Part shown: positions 1 to 10,825 of the stretch, one piece after another | Layout of the letters: each line of letters begins with the position of its first letter | How positions within the stretch are numbered: the first letter of the stretch is position 1 | Origin: Gordius sp. MW1 | Taxonomy: Eukaryota > Nematomorpha > Gordioida > Gordea > Gordiidae | Direction of reading: 5' to 3' | Assembly: GCA_964036665.1 (NCBI GenBank) | Contig: OZ038531.1 | Span: forward strand, 22,650,591-22,714,590 | Length of the DNA stretch: 64,000 bases | The notes under the pieces: generated by a model | What the model was told of the DNA's origin: nothing | The model's input: only the letters and a program-made list of their open reading frames with translations | Databases searched by the model: none | Translations under genes and position numbers: made by a program

Positions 1-119
1 GGTTTTGTAATTGTGAATATGTTAATTGCAAGAGATATAGAAATGTAAAATAATGTCTTAAACTCTCGCATTGCTTCTGTATATGCTTCTATATATGTAT
101 TGCAGAGCATAATAAAAAA

Positions 120-720
120 TTTTAATGCCCCCCCGACAAGGGCTTATGCCTCTACTGATATGGTCCCTGTGCCCCCCCCCCCAACAGCCTATGCCTCTAG
201 TGATGTGGGCTCGAATCCCAGCAAGGGCAAATTCTTAATTGATACCCGGAGAGGGCAGAATTATTTTTTTTAATTAAATTAATATATTGTTCTTGTTAAT
301 ACCATTGATAATATGACTTTTTGGTCGTCCGCTGGCTACTAACCAATGAAAAAAATGATCATTGGCCAAATTGTTATTCGAAATTATTTTTTCGTTTTTG
401 AATTGGTATATTAGGTTAATATTGATAATTACCCTATGCCCTCCCGTAGAAGGGGCTATGCCTCTACTGATATGGGGCTCTGTGCCTCACCCTTCTACAA
501 AAGCCTATGCCTCTACCGATGTGGGTTTGAATCCCGGCGAGGGCAATTCTTAATTGCTGGTTCGATACCCGGAGAGGGCAAAATTTTTATTTATTTTTAA
601 ATTAAATTAATATATTGTTCTTGTTAATACCATTGGTAATATGACTTTTTGACCGTGTCCTGGTTACTGACCAATGAAAAAAATGACCATTGGCCAAATT
701 ATGATTAAAAAATTTTTTTT
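120..720 (+). repeat. tRNA-like repeat, two units
   Basis: Two units of about 300 bases. Each starts with TGCCC plus a C-run, carries a short hairpin (AGGC/GCCT type, 'tatgcctctactgat'), then a T-arm-like stretch close to the Pol III B box (GGTTCGAATCC) followed by CCCGGAGAGGGCA. It then has a constant AT-rich tail with TATTGTTCTTGTTAATACC and a CCAATGAAAAAAATGA block. The 3' GAGGGCA could pair with the 5' TGCCCTC as a tRNA acceptor stem would. The same unit recurs at 48.6-49.2 kb (minus) and 55.0-56.3 kb (plus). A tRNA-derived SINE or SINE-like tandem repeat is inferred; open reading frames across it are meaningless. Confidence 0.6.
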
Positions 721-804
721 TGTTCTTTTTTCGTCTCTTATGTATTTATAGTTTTTTAACTATTTGTATTATTTTTTAAAATGTCAACGATTTCTTGTCA
801 AAAT

Positions 805-1225
805 CCCCGTTCCACTTTGTGCCCTTAGAATTCATTTATACAAAACTTTTTATACCATGTGAAATTTTCTATATTGTTTCTTCTATATTATTTTGTTTAA
901 TTTATGAATAAATTTGATTTATTTTATGCCCTATAAACATGAGGGTCTGAGACATACCAGTGGGATGTTATTAGAAAAAATACACAAAGTAGTAGCGGAA
1001 TTTTAAGTTTGTCTAACGTTAATGAGGGAAAAAATTTTCAATTGCATTTAACCCATGGTCGTATCCAGGTTTTGGATTTGGGGGGGGGGGGGGGGGGAGG
1101 GGGCAAAACCTAAATAAAGGGTTTGCGTAGGAACATTTTTTTGTCCCCCCCCCCCTACCTACACCCATGGTTTGACCAGCTCAGCCTCCCTAAGGCAAAA
1201 AGACTAGTTACGCCACTGCTTATGT
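805..1225 (+). repeat. Dispersed repeat, shared with 25.2-25.6 kb
   Basis: Begins near GTTCCACTTTGTGC. It shares with 25235-25585, in the same order, a 'cttataaacat-gaggg-tctgaga' block, a 'aaaatacacaaagta-tagcggaattttaag' block, a C/G homopolymer run and a final 'aggcaaaaagRctag' with GCCACT near the end. The inner part (about 1066-1178) is a small poly-G/poly-C element of the kind seen at 4.1 and 15.3 kb. No coding potential. Confidence 0.6.
1066..1178. mobile_element. Small MITE with poly-G and poly-C arms
   Basis: Left end reads GGTCGTATCCAGGTTTTGGAT followed by a G-run; the right end is a C-run and CTACACCCATGG. The arrangement (ATGGGCGTAGCCAGG-like end, G-run, AT-rich core with AAGGGTTTTTGC-like words, C-run, CTACGCCCAT-like end) matches the elements at 4091-4258 (inverted) and 15297-15422. 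The homopolymers face each other and could form a hairpin. Confidence 0.5.
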
Positions 1226-1821
1226 GTGCCTTATTTTTAAGCTTATTAAAAAATCTCCTTTCTTTAGAAACTGGGTGCGCTAATTCTACAGGAGATATTA
1301 ATAATCAAATTTAAAATAAAACCAATATAATTTATTGTCCTAGGTTTATTAAATTGATTTTTAAAGTCTATTTTTGGGTGGTTTAGACAGAAAACGCAAA
1401 CTTGAAAAATTTATCTTAACCAAATTAAAGGCCTTGTGAAATCAACACTCGCCAATATAAATCTTTTAAAATTTCGTATTTAACTTATTATAAATCAAGA
1501 AATATTTTAATTTTGAAATCGAATAAAAACCAGATGAAGCGCCAGTTTCAATATTAAATAGCTTCTAAATATAGTGAAACATTATTTAAATAACAATATG
1601 TATGAAATATTATTGTTATAAGCTAACGGGAAATTACCGGTAATTAAACCAAGGTAATTTCCCGATAAAATTCGGAAATTATTACGGGAAATTTTTCTAA
1701 TTGTGCCATCTCTATCCAGAAAACACAAACATTATGATAGCTTATTTAAAACACCTCTTTTGTATTTACAAATTACAAAATTTAATTTTCCATGAACACT
1801 TTTTGAAGCATAGAAGTTACA
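1226..1821. other. AT-rich spacer with one inverted repeat
   Basis: No gene seen. The only structure is an 11-base inverted repeat (GGGAAATTACC ... GGTAATTTCCC) around 1629-1664, with a related GGGAAATT word just downstream. Confidence 0.5.
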
Positions 1822-1840
1822 TTGGTACCTGTCGGGTTAA
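1822..1840. mobile_element. Solo piggyBac-type terminus with TTAA
   Basis: TTGGTACCTGTCGGG is followed directly by TTAA (1837-1840). Apart from its first base it is the reverse complement of the 15-base terminal repeat of the piggyBac element at 38.3 kb (CCCGACAGGTACCAG), and it has the family's TTAA target. No partner end was found to the left, so this is probably one surviving end of a deleted or truncated copy. Confidence 0.6.
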
Positions 1841-1854
1841 TGGTTAGCTCATTC

Positions 1855-1965
1855 AAATTGCTTTTCGCCGGGCTAGAACCTGCGAGTCGAGTTAGCCTTT
1901 TAGGCCCCACCCGAGGCCCGATTTTTCTTGGGCCTTAAGTGACCCGTGCAGGGCTCTACCTACAC
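1855..1965. mobile_element. GGGCC-rich hAT-like terminal fragment
   Basis: GC-rich island with repeated GGCCC/CCCGAGGCCC words ending in ACCCGTGCAGGGCTCTA. Its reverse complement starts TAGAGCCCTGCACGGG, a YARNG-type start as in hAT ends. Related islands occur at 3275-3380, 7073-7190, 7620-7720 and 8830-9007. No target duplication was found here. Confidence 0.35.
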
Positions 1966-2399
1966 CGACCCCTCTAGCTAAGCCATCGCTCCATTTATTA
2001 TGATAATGCCTTTGGCCGTTTAATTATCTCTACCTAATGGGCAACATTTCACTTTACCCAAATTTATAAACTTTATTAACTTTTTTTTGTTAAGCCATTA
2101 AAATATATACTTGGGCTTAATGTTTTTTGCCATATGTAATAATACACAAGGATATTAATAAAGAACTGTACTTCAAACAAATACCAAAGGTTATATGTAC
2201 GTATTCGTGTAAAACGAAATAACGCGAAATGATGTACTTTGTAAAACTATTTCTAAACATTTTATTTTATAAAGTTAAGCGTTTTAATGTTTGAAAAACA
2301 ATAACAAAAGCCAAATAATGGGGAACATGTATGTTATATATAGCCTTTTTCTCAAAATTCGATTAATATCAAAGCCATGTTTTGTAATAACAAGCTAAC

Positions 2400-2865
2400 T
2401 ACAACGTTGAACCTGAGTTCATTTTGTATTCTCTATTAATTAATTTGTTTCTATTAATTTAGATAATACATAAATAACAAATTTTGTGAAAAACAAGGTA
2501 CCTGGCTACAATGAACTTGGGTTCAATAATCTTTAATAATGTTTAATTTGTTTCTACTAAATTATATGATTCATAACGAATTTTATGAAAAACAAAGTAC
2601 CTGGCTACATTAAACTTGAGTTCAATAATCTTTAATAATGTTTAATTTGTTTCTACTAAATTATATGATTTATAACAAATTTTATGAAAAACAAAGTACC
2701 TTGCTACAATGAACTTGAGTTCAATAAACTTTAATAATGTTTAATTTGTTTCTACTAACTTATATGATTCATAGATAACAAGTTTTGCGAATAACAAAGT
2801 TTAACTATAAAAGTTGAATTCAATTCACATTTTCTATCAAAATTATATTTTTTTCTATTAACTTG
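2400..2865 (+). repeat. Tandem repeat, 99-bp unit
   Basis: The word CCTGGCTACA (or CCTTGCTACA) occurs at 2501, 2600 and 2699, an exact 99-base spacing. Each unit also has ACTTGRGTTCAATAA, TTTAATAATGTTTAATTTG and ATGAAAAACAAAGTA. A more diverged unit precedes at about 2400. The array stops just before the small signal-peptide ORF at 2879. Confidence 0.8.
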
Positions 2866-2878
2866 CAACATTTCAGCA

Positions 2879-3079
2879 ATGATCCTATTTTTCGCTATTC
2901 TACCACTGCTGCTTATATTTGGTGATGGAACTACAAGTAATTATTGTTTAACCTTCTCATTTATTTTTCTCTTTATATTTTTAGGTTGTTTGCTATTTAA
3001 ATTTGCTTATACTTCAAGAAAATATTACTTATATTTAAAGGGGATGTCTAGAATTTATTTTAAAAATGTTTTTATATAA
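2879..3079 (+). CDS. Possible small secreted protein with a 48-base intron
   Basis: The first 15 residues, MILFFAILPLLLIFG, form a good hydrophobic signal peptide, followed by DGTT. A GTAATT donor at 2937 (phase 1) and a pyrimidine-rich ATTTTTAG acceptor ending at 2984 define a candidate 48-base intron, close to the 49-58 base introns of the gene at 16.5 kb. Spliced product: about 50 residues, with a short basic, aromatic tail (SRKYYLYLKG) and one Cys. Unspliced, the frame stays open and reads 66 residues with a second hydrophobic stretch. The ATG is preceded by CATTTCAG. No family recognised. A chance ORF in AT-rich DNA cannot be excluded. Confidence 0.3.
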   Translation: MILFFAILPLLLIFGDGTTSNYCLTFSFIFLFIFLGCLLFKFAYTSRKYYLYLKGMSRIYFKNVFI

Positions 3080-4090
3080 TAATAATACCATTCGCTAGTG
3101 GCTAGCCGCTCGTCTCATGGTTTTTCATAGGCCGTGCTTTAGGTTGGTCTAGCTTTGTCAAAATACATTTGAAAGTCATAACTTATTAGACTTGAGAAAG
3201 AAACTCGTAACTATGAAAAATAATCTACACATATTTGATGCATAATATTTTGTTTTTAATTTTGTTACTTGATTTTAGCCGGCCTTACGTATGGCCCGGC
3301 CCGAGCCCTTTATGTTATATTAGGGCCCGCCAAAGGCCGAGGCCATTGTTTCATTTTAAACCAGAAGCCCGTCCAAGCGCGGTGCAATTATCTAAAACAG
3401 CGACATTTTAAAACGACGACGCTCAATTAAACATTCCTATTAATTAATATTGCATAATAACGAGTTATATGCCATATCACGCGATCTTTCTCAAAATACA
3501 ATTGGTTAGTTTTGGCACAAATTGATCTATTATTTTTTGTCGACACTAAAATGACGATAAGACTTTTAAAATAATTCAAGTAATTACTAAGCATATCAAG
3601 TCTACACATTAATTTTATCATAGTTTAGATTTGATTAAGAAACATAATTCAGTAGCTTATGAAAAAGGCAATTAATAATGTTTTGCTAATTCATTAAGAG
3701 TTTTATTTACAATTATTGTTATACTTTGTAAAGTATTACATCTAAGGAACTAAACTATATAAAAAATGAATTAATTATAGTTAAATATTTAAGTGAATTC
3801 TCTTAAAATCAGCCTAAAGTCAATATATATCTAAATCTTTAATTTGATATCTATAAGTTTATAAAACATTTACCAAATACAATCATTGATTAAGCTTATT
3901 AAAAAGAATCAAATTATAATTTCAGTTTATTATTAAAATTAGCTTAGGTTATAATTTTTACCAAAATTATACTATATATAATTATTTTAGCCTTGAAAAT
4001 AATGAATACCATAATAAGGTGAAGAACATGTTTTTTAATGCTTATCTTATCTCTATGGCTACAAAAAATGTAGAAAATGCCATATTCACA
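3080..4090. other. AT-rich spacer with a GGCCCG fragment
   Basis: No gene seen. A GC-rich island at about 3275-3380 (GGCCCGGCCCGAGCCC) belongs to the GGGCC-rich hAT-like repeats; the rest is AT-rich with no clear structure. Confidence 0.45.
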
Positions 4091-4258
4091 TAAGCGTAGC
4101 CGGGGGGGGGGGCCGCCCCCTATAAATGGCGGAAAAAATTCTTTATATGCAAAAACCCTTTAAAATTAAAAAAAAATTATGTTTTGCTCCCCTCTAATTG
4201 AACTTTTTAACGTTTACCCCCTCCCCCCCCCCCAATCCAAAACCTGGCTACGCCCATG
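4091..4258 (-). mobile_element. Poly-G/poly-C MITE
   Basis: About 165 bases between AAGCGTAGCCGGGGG and a C-run with AATCCAAAACCTGGCTACGC. Reverse-complemented it aligns by eye with 15297-15422: GGGCGTAGCCAGGTTTTGG at the start, a G-run, AAGGGTTTTTGCAT in the core, and CCCCGGCTACGC at the end. Non-coding; mobilised by an unidentified source. Confidence 0.55.
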
Positions 4259-4740
4259 TATTCAGTTTAGTTCATGAATGAAATTCGCTTAGGTTATAAA
4301 CTTTACCAAAATCATATTATATGTAATAAATTCAAGCTTATAATTAAAAAGGATAGCCGTATGAACATACATATAATGATTATCAGGTGTAAGCCTATAG
4401 AAATTTAATTTCAAAATATATTTTTGATGAAATTTGATTGGCATATCGTTTTATTTGAGCGTCGTGGAAATCGATATTAGGGGAGACCGGGGCTAGTCGT
4501 AGCCCGGGGTACTATTATCTTTGTAATTATTTTCTAAAAATCGTTTGTTATTTTTTAAAGAGTACGTATTTTGTGAAGGTGAGATAAATAAATTAAAAAT
4601 TAAGAATACTAAATATTGGGAAAACATTCCGCTATGGCTAATGAATTCTATTTACACATAGTTATGCCGATTTACTGTCGTATAAAAAATGATTCGCGAT
4701 TATCATGGGATAGTAATGAGATTTGTTTCCCTATTTTTTT

Positions 4741-5028
4741 TTAAAGTTGTAAGGCTTGGGGCCCAAAGGTGATTAGGGTGGTTGTCCCAATGGGACAAAA
4801 AATTATAGTAGTATTGTTAATTTCTGAGTATTTTGAAATTTTTAGAGCCTCGGCTGAAGACATGGGATCTAATGATATATAATTAAAAATCAAACCATAT
4901 GTGTATTTTTTCATAAGGTATAAGTTAAAAATTTTTGTTAATAAAATATAAAATTTAATAATTTTATAGAGGAAAAACGATTTTTCGGGGCTATTAGTAG
5001 CCTTGACAATATTTTGTTTTTTGGACAT
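4741..5028 (-). CDS. Conserved short ORF inside the TAGGGGAGACC element
   Basis: A 95-codon frame starting MSKKQNIVKATNSPEKSFF and rich in Tyr, Ile and Lys. The homologous frame in copy 2 (29845-30072, + strand) begins MRKIQNLSRLLTAPKNRF and lies in the same place relative to the element ends, in the same orientation. Shared words include K-I-x-x-F/L-x-L and YxxGxxFxxYI. This may be a remnant of an element-encoded protein, or simply aligned non-coding sequence that stays open in both copies. No known domain recognised. Confidence 0.2.
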   Translation of the reverse strand: MSKKQNIVKATNSPEKSFFLYKIIKFYILLTKIFNLYLMKKYTYGLIFNYISLDPMSSAEALKISKYSEINNTTIIFCPIGTTTLITFGPQALQL

Positions 5029-5261
5029 ATAATTTTATTAGCTTTTTATTTTAGACTAATTTAAGTTCTGTCTTATAAAGGGATCTTTTTTATATAATAA
5101 CTGTCTAATAATTATATTTTTATTTGCAGTATAACATGTTTAATTAATAATTATTTGTAAAAATAGGGGTTGGGGCTAGTCAGAGAGGGGCTAGGGCTAG
5201 CCATTTTTTGCGTAGACATATGTCAAGATTTAAGAAACAATAATGTTGTTTAATAATAACA

Positions 5262-6150
5262 CAGGTCTACAAAAAACATCCCTTTATCTAACCTATAATT
5301 ATGATAGAGAATTTCGCGCGATTAATAATGTGGTTTTAGTTTTTTTTCCAAAACCTCCCGTTTTTAAGATAAACGAGGTTGAAGGTGCAAAAAATGTCCA
5401 TTTTACTCCTTTTTGAGGCTCAATAGCCACGAAATTTTGAATTTACATCAAAAAATATTAATTTATTCCTGTAGATTAAAGTTTCATCTATACGTCCATT
5501 ATTTTAATTTTATCACTCTTATATTAAATTTATTTGCGTTTACGTAAACCCCTTTCCCTTATCAAAATACGTCCCGCTATGTCTGGAAAAAGGAGTACAT
5601 TAGAGTTCATACTACACACGCTCTGTTTACTAACACATCTCTCTCTCCCATTCTCCATCTCTTACACTCCTGCCCCCATATCTATACAAGCACACATGAA
5701 GGGGCGGGAGTGGAGGAGATGGAGAAGAGAGTAGGTGAAGGGAGAGAGATATGTGTTAGTAAACATCGCGTACGCATTATGAACTCTAATGTACTCCGTT
5801 TACCAGACATCGTGGGACGAATTTTGATAAGGAGAAGGGGTTTACTCAAACGCGTATAAATTTAAATATAAGGATGATATAAAAAAATAAAATAATGGAC
5901 GTATAGATGAAATTTTAATCTACAGGAATAAATTAATATTTTTTGATATAAATTAAAAAGTTCGGGGCTATTGAGCCTCAAAAAGGGGTAAAATGGGCAT
6001 TTTTTTGTTTCACCTTCAACCTCGTTTATTTAAAAAACGAGAGGTTTTGGGAAAAAAATAAAAACACATTATTAATCAGCGCAAAATTCTCTATCAGAAT
6101 TATACGTTAGAGAGCGGGATAAAATCCCAAAGTCAATATTTGTAGATTAT
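5262..6150. mobile_element. Fold-back (long inverted repeat) MITE nested in copy 1
   Basis: The two halves are near-complementary over about 400 bases each: left-arm GATAGAGAATTTCGCGCGAT pairs with right-arm GCGCAAAATTCTCTATC; ACGTCCATTATTTTA pairs with AATAATGGACGT; GGAGTACATTAGAGTTCAT pairs with ATGAACTCTAATGTACTCC. The centre, near 5690, has CACACATGAAGGGG. Comparison with the homologous stretch of the 28-kb copy places the outer boundaries at about 5262 and 6150. Non-coding; the transcript would be a long hairpin. Confidence 0.8.
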
Positions 6151-6613
6151 GTAATTTATCTTAGTGTAAATTTGGAATATTAATAGACTATTTAAAAAAA
6201 ATTTCCATTGCAGAATTTGTCTTTATGGGTGTCTAAATCATATTGTCATCTTAACCCTTTTTTATTTGTATTATGTATAATATAACCATATTATATTTGC
6301 ATTTTCTATGTTTTTTATAAAATGAAACAATCTTCTTATTGATTTGAGTTACCATACACCAATAGGAAGTGAAAACATAATCTATCCCCCGAAAGGGGCT
6401 ATGACTTGCCCCGGGCATTTTTTTAATTTTTAAAGTTTTTGTTTTTTTTAAATTTAATTTGTGAAAAAACTATTAATTTTTCAATCCGAATTTTTTTCCT
6501 ATAGTAAAAATAGATTATAAAATTATGTTTTAACCAAAAAATTAAAAAATAATTTTTAGTTTTTTTTAAAACGCGAATTAATTTTTGGGCTATTTAGTCC
6601 CCGGTCTCCCCTA

Positions 6614-7072
6614 CGTGTTTTGTAATAAAAAGAAATTTAATTCTATTTATTTCTCTAAAAAACTATCTAAACCTCTAAATAAACGAGGAAGATGCTGATA
6701 CAAACCAAATTTTAGCTGTAAAAGTAATTAATTATTCTTTTTTTATAAGTATTTAATATGGTTATTTAAACTTACATTAGTTCCTTGCTTATAAAAATTT
6801 TGGATATACAACTAGAGACGAGTATAATAATAAAATACAAATAATTAGTAAATGTAAATGATAATTATACGAAGCGTTTGGACATTCTTTCATGCATGCC
6901 TCATTTTTAAACATACTTTAAAATTTAATTTCTTTAAAAATTATGCGTGCTGATTCTAGAGTAAAATTGTGCGTGCTAATTCACCTAAAAATTAACATCC
7001 TCATGGTTTGTAAATTCATTTTTTCAAGTTTACTTTTTAATGATCATGATATAGCTACTTTATAATAGCAAA
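6614..7072. other. AT-rich spacer
   Basis: No gene or clear repeat seen. Confidence 0.4.
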
Positions 7073-9007
7073 TAGAGCTGACACCCCCCAAAGCCGGGCA
7101 TGGGCTTCTGTTAAAAATTGCGGGTCTGGCTTGGACGAGCCTTATGGTAATAAAACGGCCTAAACCCGGTCCTGGCTATTAGTAGGAGAAAACCCTATTT
7201 GTTTTATTATATAACAATGATGTTTTTATAATGTTTATCAAATTTTATTATTATTTAACTTTACAATATAAACAAACAAATCCTTATCAATTTTTGTTTG
7301 CTATTTATTCATAGAACTTGTGATTCTTAAAGAAGTGGATCCCAAAGTTTTTATTTGTTAAAAAGGGGATGGTGAAACATTAACAAAAATATGTTTATTT
7401 AGTATAAAATTAACCTAGCAAAGAGTTTCAAATATCATAAATGGTTTTATGCAGCTTCAAGTGCTACTAATAAAAATTTAACATGTTGGAACGAACAAAA
7501 GCCTGTTTGAGACTGATGTATTAAATATGATTAATATTGAACATTTTCAACATATATATATAAATAATTTTGGTGTTGACAAAAAATGTTTAAAAACTGC
7601 AGAATATATAAGATTTGTTGGGAAGGTGTAGGTTGGGCCTGTGCATTACAAAAAATGAGCGGGGCGAACTCGGGCTTATGATCTCAATTTAACTGTCCCC
7701 GGGCGAGACACATTTTGGCACTGGTGGGAAAATTAAGCCTAAAAGGCCCATGCAAGTGTTTAGTTCAATAATGGCCCTAATTAGCGCAAACAGAAATTGG
7801 AAGGAGCTCTTACATTTTGGCATTTTTCACCAAAAACCCATCTTAGATATTGAATTTATATAATTTAATTAGTTTTTATTTACTCGAAATTCTTTGACAC
7901 AAAATTTACCCCGCCCCCTCACTACTGTATATAAGCTTAAAATTTTTTTTGTAATAGTATTATTATTATTTATCAAAAACTTTTGAAGGTCAATCAGCCA
8001 AACAATTCATTATGGAAACTTGTGTATATTTCGTCTATCGACATTCTTCATAAATTTTAACGACTACTGCCATAAATTCGTTGTTAAATGCAGCGGATTA
8101 CTATTAGTAGTTTGGGCTGATGCCCTCAACGCGAGCATTACAACGTCTCTGATGGCCAAGATTCCGTATATTAGGCGATTCCTTTCCTTTTAAGTACTAG
8201 TATTTTTTTATAATTGACCACTCTTAAAAAGTGAGAGTGTTGAATTATGACATATATGCACTAAGTCTATGAAAATAATTTAAAAAGGACCTAGGTAATG
8301 TATAGATCCCAATCCGATGCAGAAAACCACAATTGCAGACTTCAAAGATGAATGTTATTAAAAAACAAAAACAGTCTAAATTATATTGAGAAAGTGAAAG
8401 ATGTTTGAACGTTTAGACAAAATGAAATTAGTGCCTAAAGTTTGTTCTTAAATTACAACTGGGATCCATTACTTACCTCATATCCTATATATCCATTTTG
8501 AATGTTAGGTGTGTAAGTGTCCATATCTAAAAATTTGAAAAGCAAATTTATAAAGAAAATATTATTCAAAAAGTAAAAATCATCAGAAATACTTTATTTA
8601 GAGCAAAGAACAAGGTCAAAATCCCAAACGCTTCAAAAGACATTGCACTACTTTACTTTCCTGGTTTTCTTTTAATAATTATTAAACACTATTTTTTGTA
8701 TAATGTTTTTGCTTATTATTAAATTTAAATTAAAACTCGTTTCTGAATGTAAGTATGTTTTAAGGGTGCCCGTCAACTTGCCGAAAACCATCTCGGCGAA
8801 TTGATTGTTCTTGGATTAAAAAATGTCCGTCAGCTAGAGACATGCACGGGTTGTCAACAACCCGGCCTCGGGTTTGAGACTAAAATTAAAATTTAATCGG
8901 GCCTTAGGTCGGGTCTGATGGGTCGACTTGACCCGAGGGCCTAGCCCGGCCAGAAACAAAATCTAGCTAACTTGGGTAAAAAAAATTCTATTTTGCAGGG
9001 CTCTACC
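7073..9007. mobile_element. GGGCC-rich hAT-like element(s), boundaries uncertain
   Basis: Begins near TAGAGCTGACACC and ends at TTTGCAGGGCTCTA, whose reverse complement starts TAGAGCCCTGCA. Subterminal clusters of GGGCC/GGCCCG words lie at 7090-7190, 7620-7720 and 8830-8990, separated by AT-rich filler without ORFs. The ends resemble hAT termini but the flanks do not show a matching 8-base duplication, so this may be two fragments rather than one element. Confidence 0.35.
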
Positions 9008-9769
9008 TCCAGCAAAAAGGTCTATTAATCATTGAATTTCAGATTAAAGTTAAAATTTAGGTTTTTTTAATGAAATTTATAATTATTATAATAGGCACTA
9101 TGTTTATAACTTTTTTATGATAATGAGGAGAATGGTCATTAATGTCACAGAGTATTCGGCAATGTGATTTTCTGCGAGTTGATAGGTTACCTGTTTTGGG
9201 CATTATTGGGTTAGTTAGCAATTATCTGGAAATAGGTTTTTTAAACACGCAAATACAAAAATAACTTTAACTCTTCCTTAAAGGAGAGGTATGATGGCCA
9301 ATGGGTTGCGATTGATAAAGTTGATTAATAATATGTAATCATTAAGCGGATCTCGGGTCTAAATAAAATGTATAACCTGTGTGCCCAGGTGCCTACATTT
9401 AGGCAACTAAGGTTATAAGATGGGTAGAACAAGAGTAGTCTTTAGTGAATTTAATGAAAACAAAGAAGAGAAAACCGAGGTTATATAAATATTTAAGGGG
9501 ACTGTTGTTTCTAGATTCCTATTATTGGATATCAATTAATAATATACACAATAATTTGACGCTGGTTTTAAATATAACATAATATAACATGACGAGATTC
9601 AGATACCAAAGATTAATTTATAGAAAAATCTTTTATGAATTTTGTTAAGGTTAACGAACAGAAGTTATAGGAATAGCATAACGTTTTGATAAACAATGCG
9701 TTCTTTTTAAATTTGCTGTAAGTAATTTTGTATGAAGTGCTAAAATATCGATTTATGAGTTGAAATTGT
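9008..9769. other. Spacer
   Basis: No gene or clear repeat seen; probably includes the 3' flank of the minus-strand LINE fragment that follows. Confidence 0.3.
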
Positions 9770-10820
9770 ATTAGATTTTACAACTTTAATAGTAATTCTG
9801 CTTGGTGTAAAACTTTGGGATCGCGTGTAATAGAGGTAGTAAATTTTGATATTTGTTTAAGGAATTGGCTGCTCACGGGACCTAAATTCCCTAGGGTCGT
9901 GGGCACTACTGGGACAACAATGATATTGCTGAGGTATTTGTATTTTTTCACTTTCTTTCTGTCCATGGAAGATATGAGACCTGGAGAGGTGTTAGATTTG
10001 GAGAATATATCCACTAAAGTAAAGGGCCAACAAGCGTTTAGGCCGCTAGCCCACGGGATGATTGTTACGCCATCGGGTATTTTACCGTCAGTAGAGCTAA
10101 GGCCTGTGGGCCAGACGGAATGCCGGTTCAATAGCCCGATTAATTTATTTATTATGGAATGACGGGGATGCCTCCCCTTGCTGTATTGGCAAGATAAAGG
10201 ATGATGGCCGAGAGGTCGTCGTTGAAGGGAGACACAATGTCGCAACCGAGGCGTAGGCCTACAGCTATTGAAGTTCTTCGCCCGACAAGTGTAATCCTAG
10301 GTTTTGACTTAGTAAAACCTCGGGCCATTCGTAACCCCCGGCGGATGGGCATTTGAAGTGGAGATTACCTAAAAATAGATTGTTCAAAAGAGTTATGGGA
10401 ACAAGTGGTAAATCTCATTCCTTTAAGGTGCGGGTCTGGAAGGTGAGTAAATTGTTTGTTTAGCTCATCCCTTGCTGCAAATAAAATTAAATGGGTGGGA
10501 TATCGGATGCCTATACCACCACGCTTGGAGGGAAGGGTGGTTTAGAGCCATTGGATACGGCCAAATTTTATATTTAGGCACCGTTCGATTAGCACTGGAT
10601 CTTATTAAATAGCGTGGAGTAAGTTGATGTAAAGAAAGACTGGCGACGCAGCAAAGTTTATTTTGGGTATTGAAAGGAAGTTTTTATAAATAAAAAAAGC
10701 ATTGTGGGGAGTAAGACGCTCCAGGGTATGACTTATTGAGTCGATAATGTTAAAGACATTTTCTAGAAAGGTTTCAATAGATAACACCCCTATAGGAGCA
10801 CCACACTTCAAAATATTTCT
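9770..10820 (-). pseudogene. RT-nuclease LINE, 3' fragment (copy A)
   Basis: Reading leftwards from 10820: a stretch homologous to the RT thumb region of copy B (CGAPIGVLSIETFLENV matching its LLGSPIGGEKSLLNFL), then LRLGCDIVSPF, then a frameshift into GHHPLSC with SKGRHPRHS, then KIPDG near a W-W cluster, TLVDIF and KKVKKYKYL, ending in VVPVVPTTLGNLG. The order of Cys/His cluster, PDG, D and K-x-x-KY fits the C-terminal restriction-enzyme-like nuclease of R2-like and related LINEs. Several frame breaks. It abuts copy B head-to-head at about 10820. Confidence 0.75.
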
Positions 10821-10825
10821 ACCGA

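Larger units (their letters stand above)
4478..6613 (-). mobile_element. Inverted-repeat transposon with TAGGGGAGACC ends (copy 1)
   Basis: The left end TAGGGGAGACCGGGGCTA and the right end, whose reverse complement is TAGGGGAGACCGGGGACTA, are terminal inverted repeats. A second copy in the opposite orientation lies at 28019-30067. The two copies align over their outer parts (words such as TTGCCCCGGGCA, GTCTACGCA, CAGAATTTGTCTTT). Copy 1 contains a nested fold-back at 5262-6150 and lacks the hAT that interrupts copy 2, so it shows that hAT's empty site. No target duplication is evident; the superfamily is unknown. Confidence 0.7.

Noticed and set aside
362..553. ORF with hydrophobic start
   Set aside because: Lies within the tRNA-like repeat; equivalent frames recur in each unit (for example 55393-55593).
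2400..2865. CRISPR array
   Set aside because: Regular 99-base spacing, but whole units are alike with no unique spacers, and the genome is eukaryotic.
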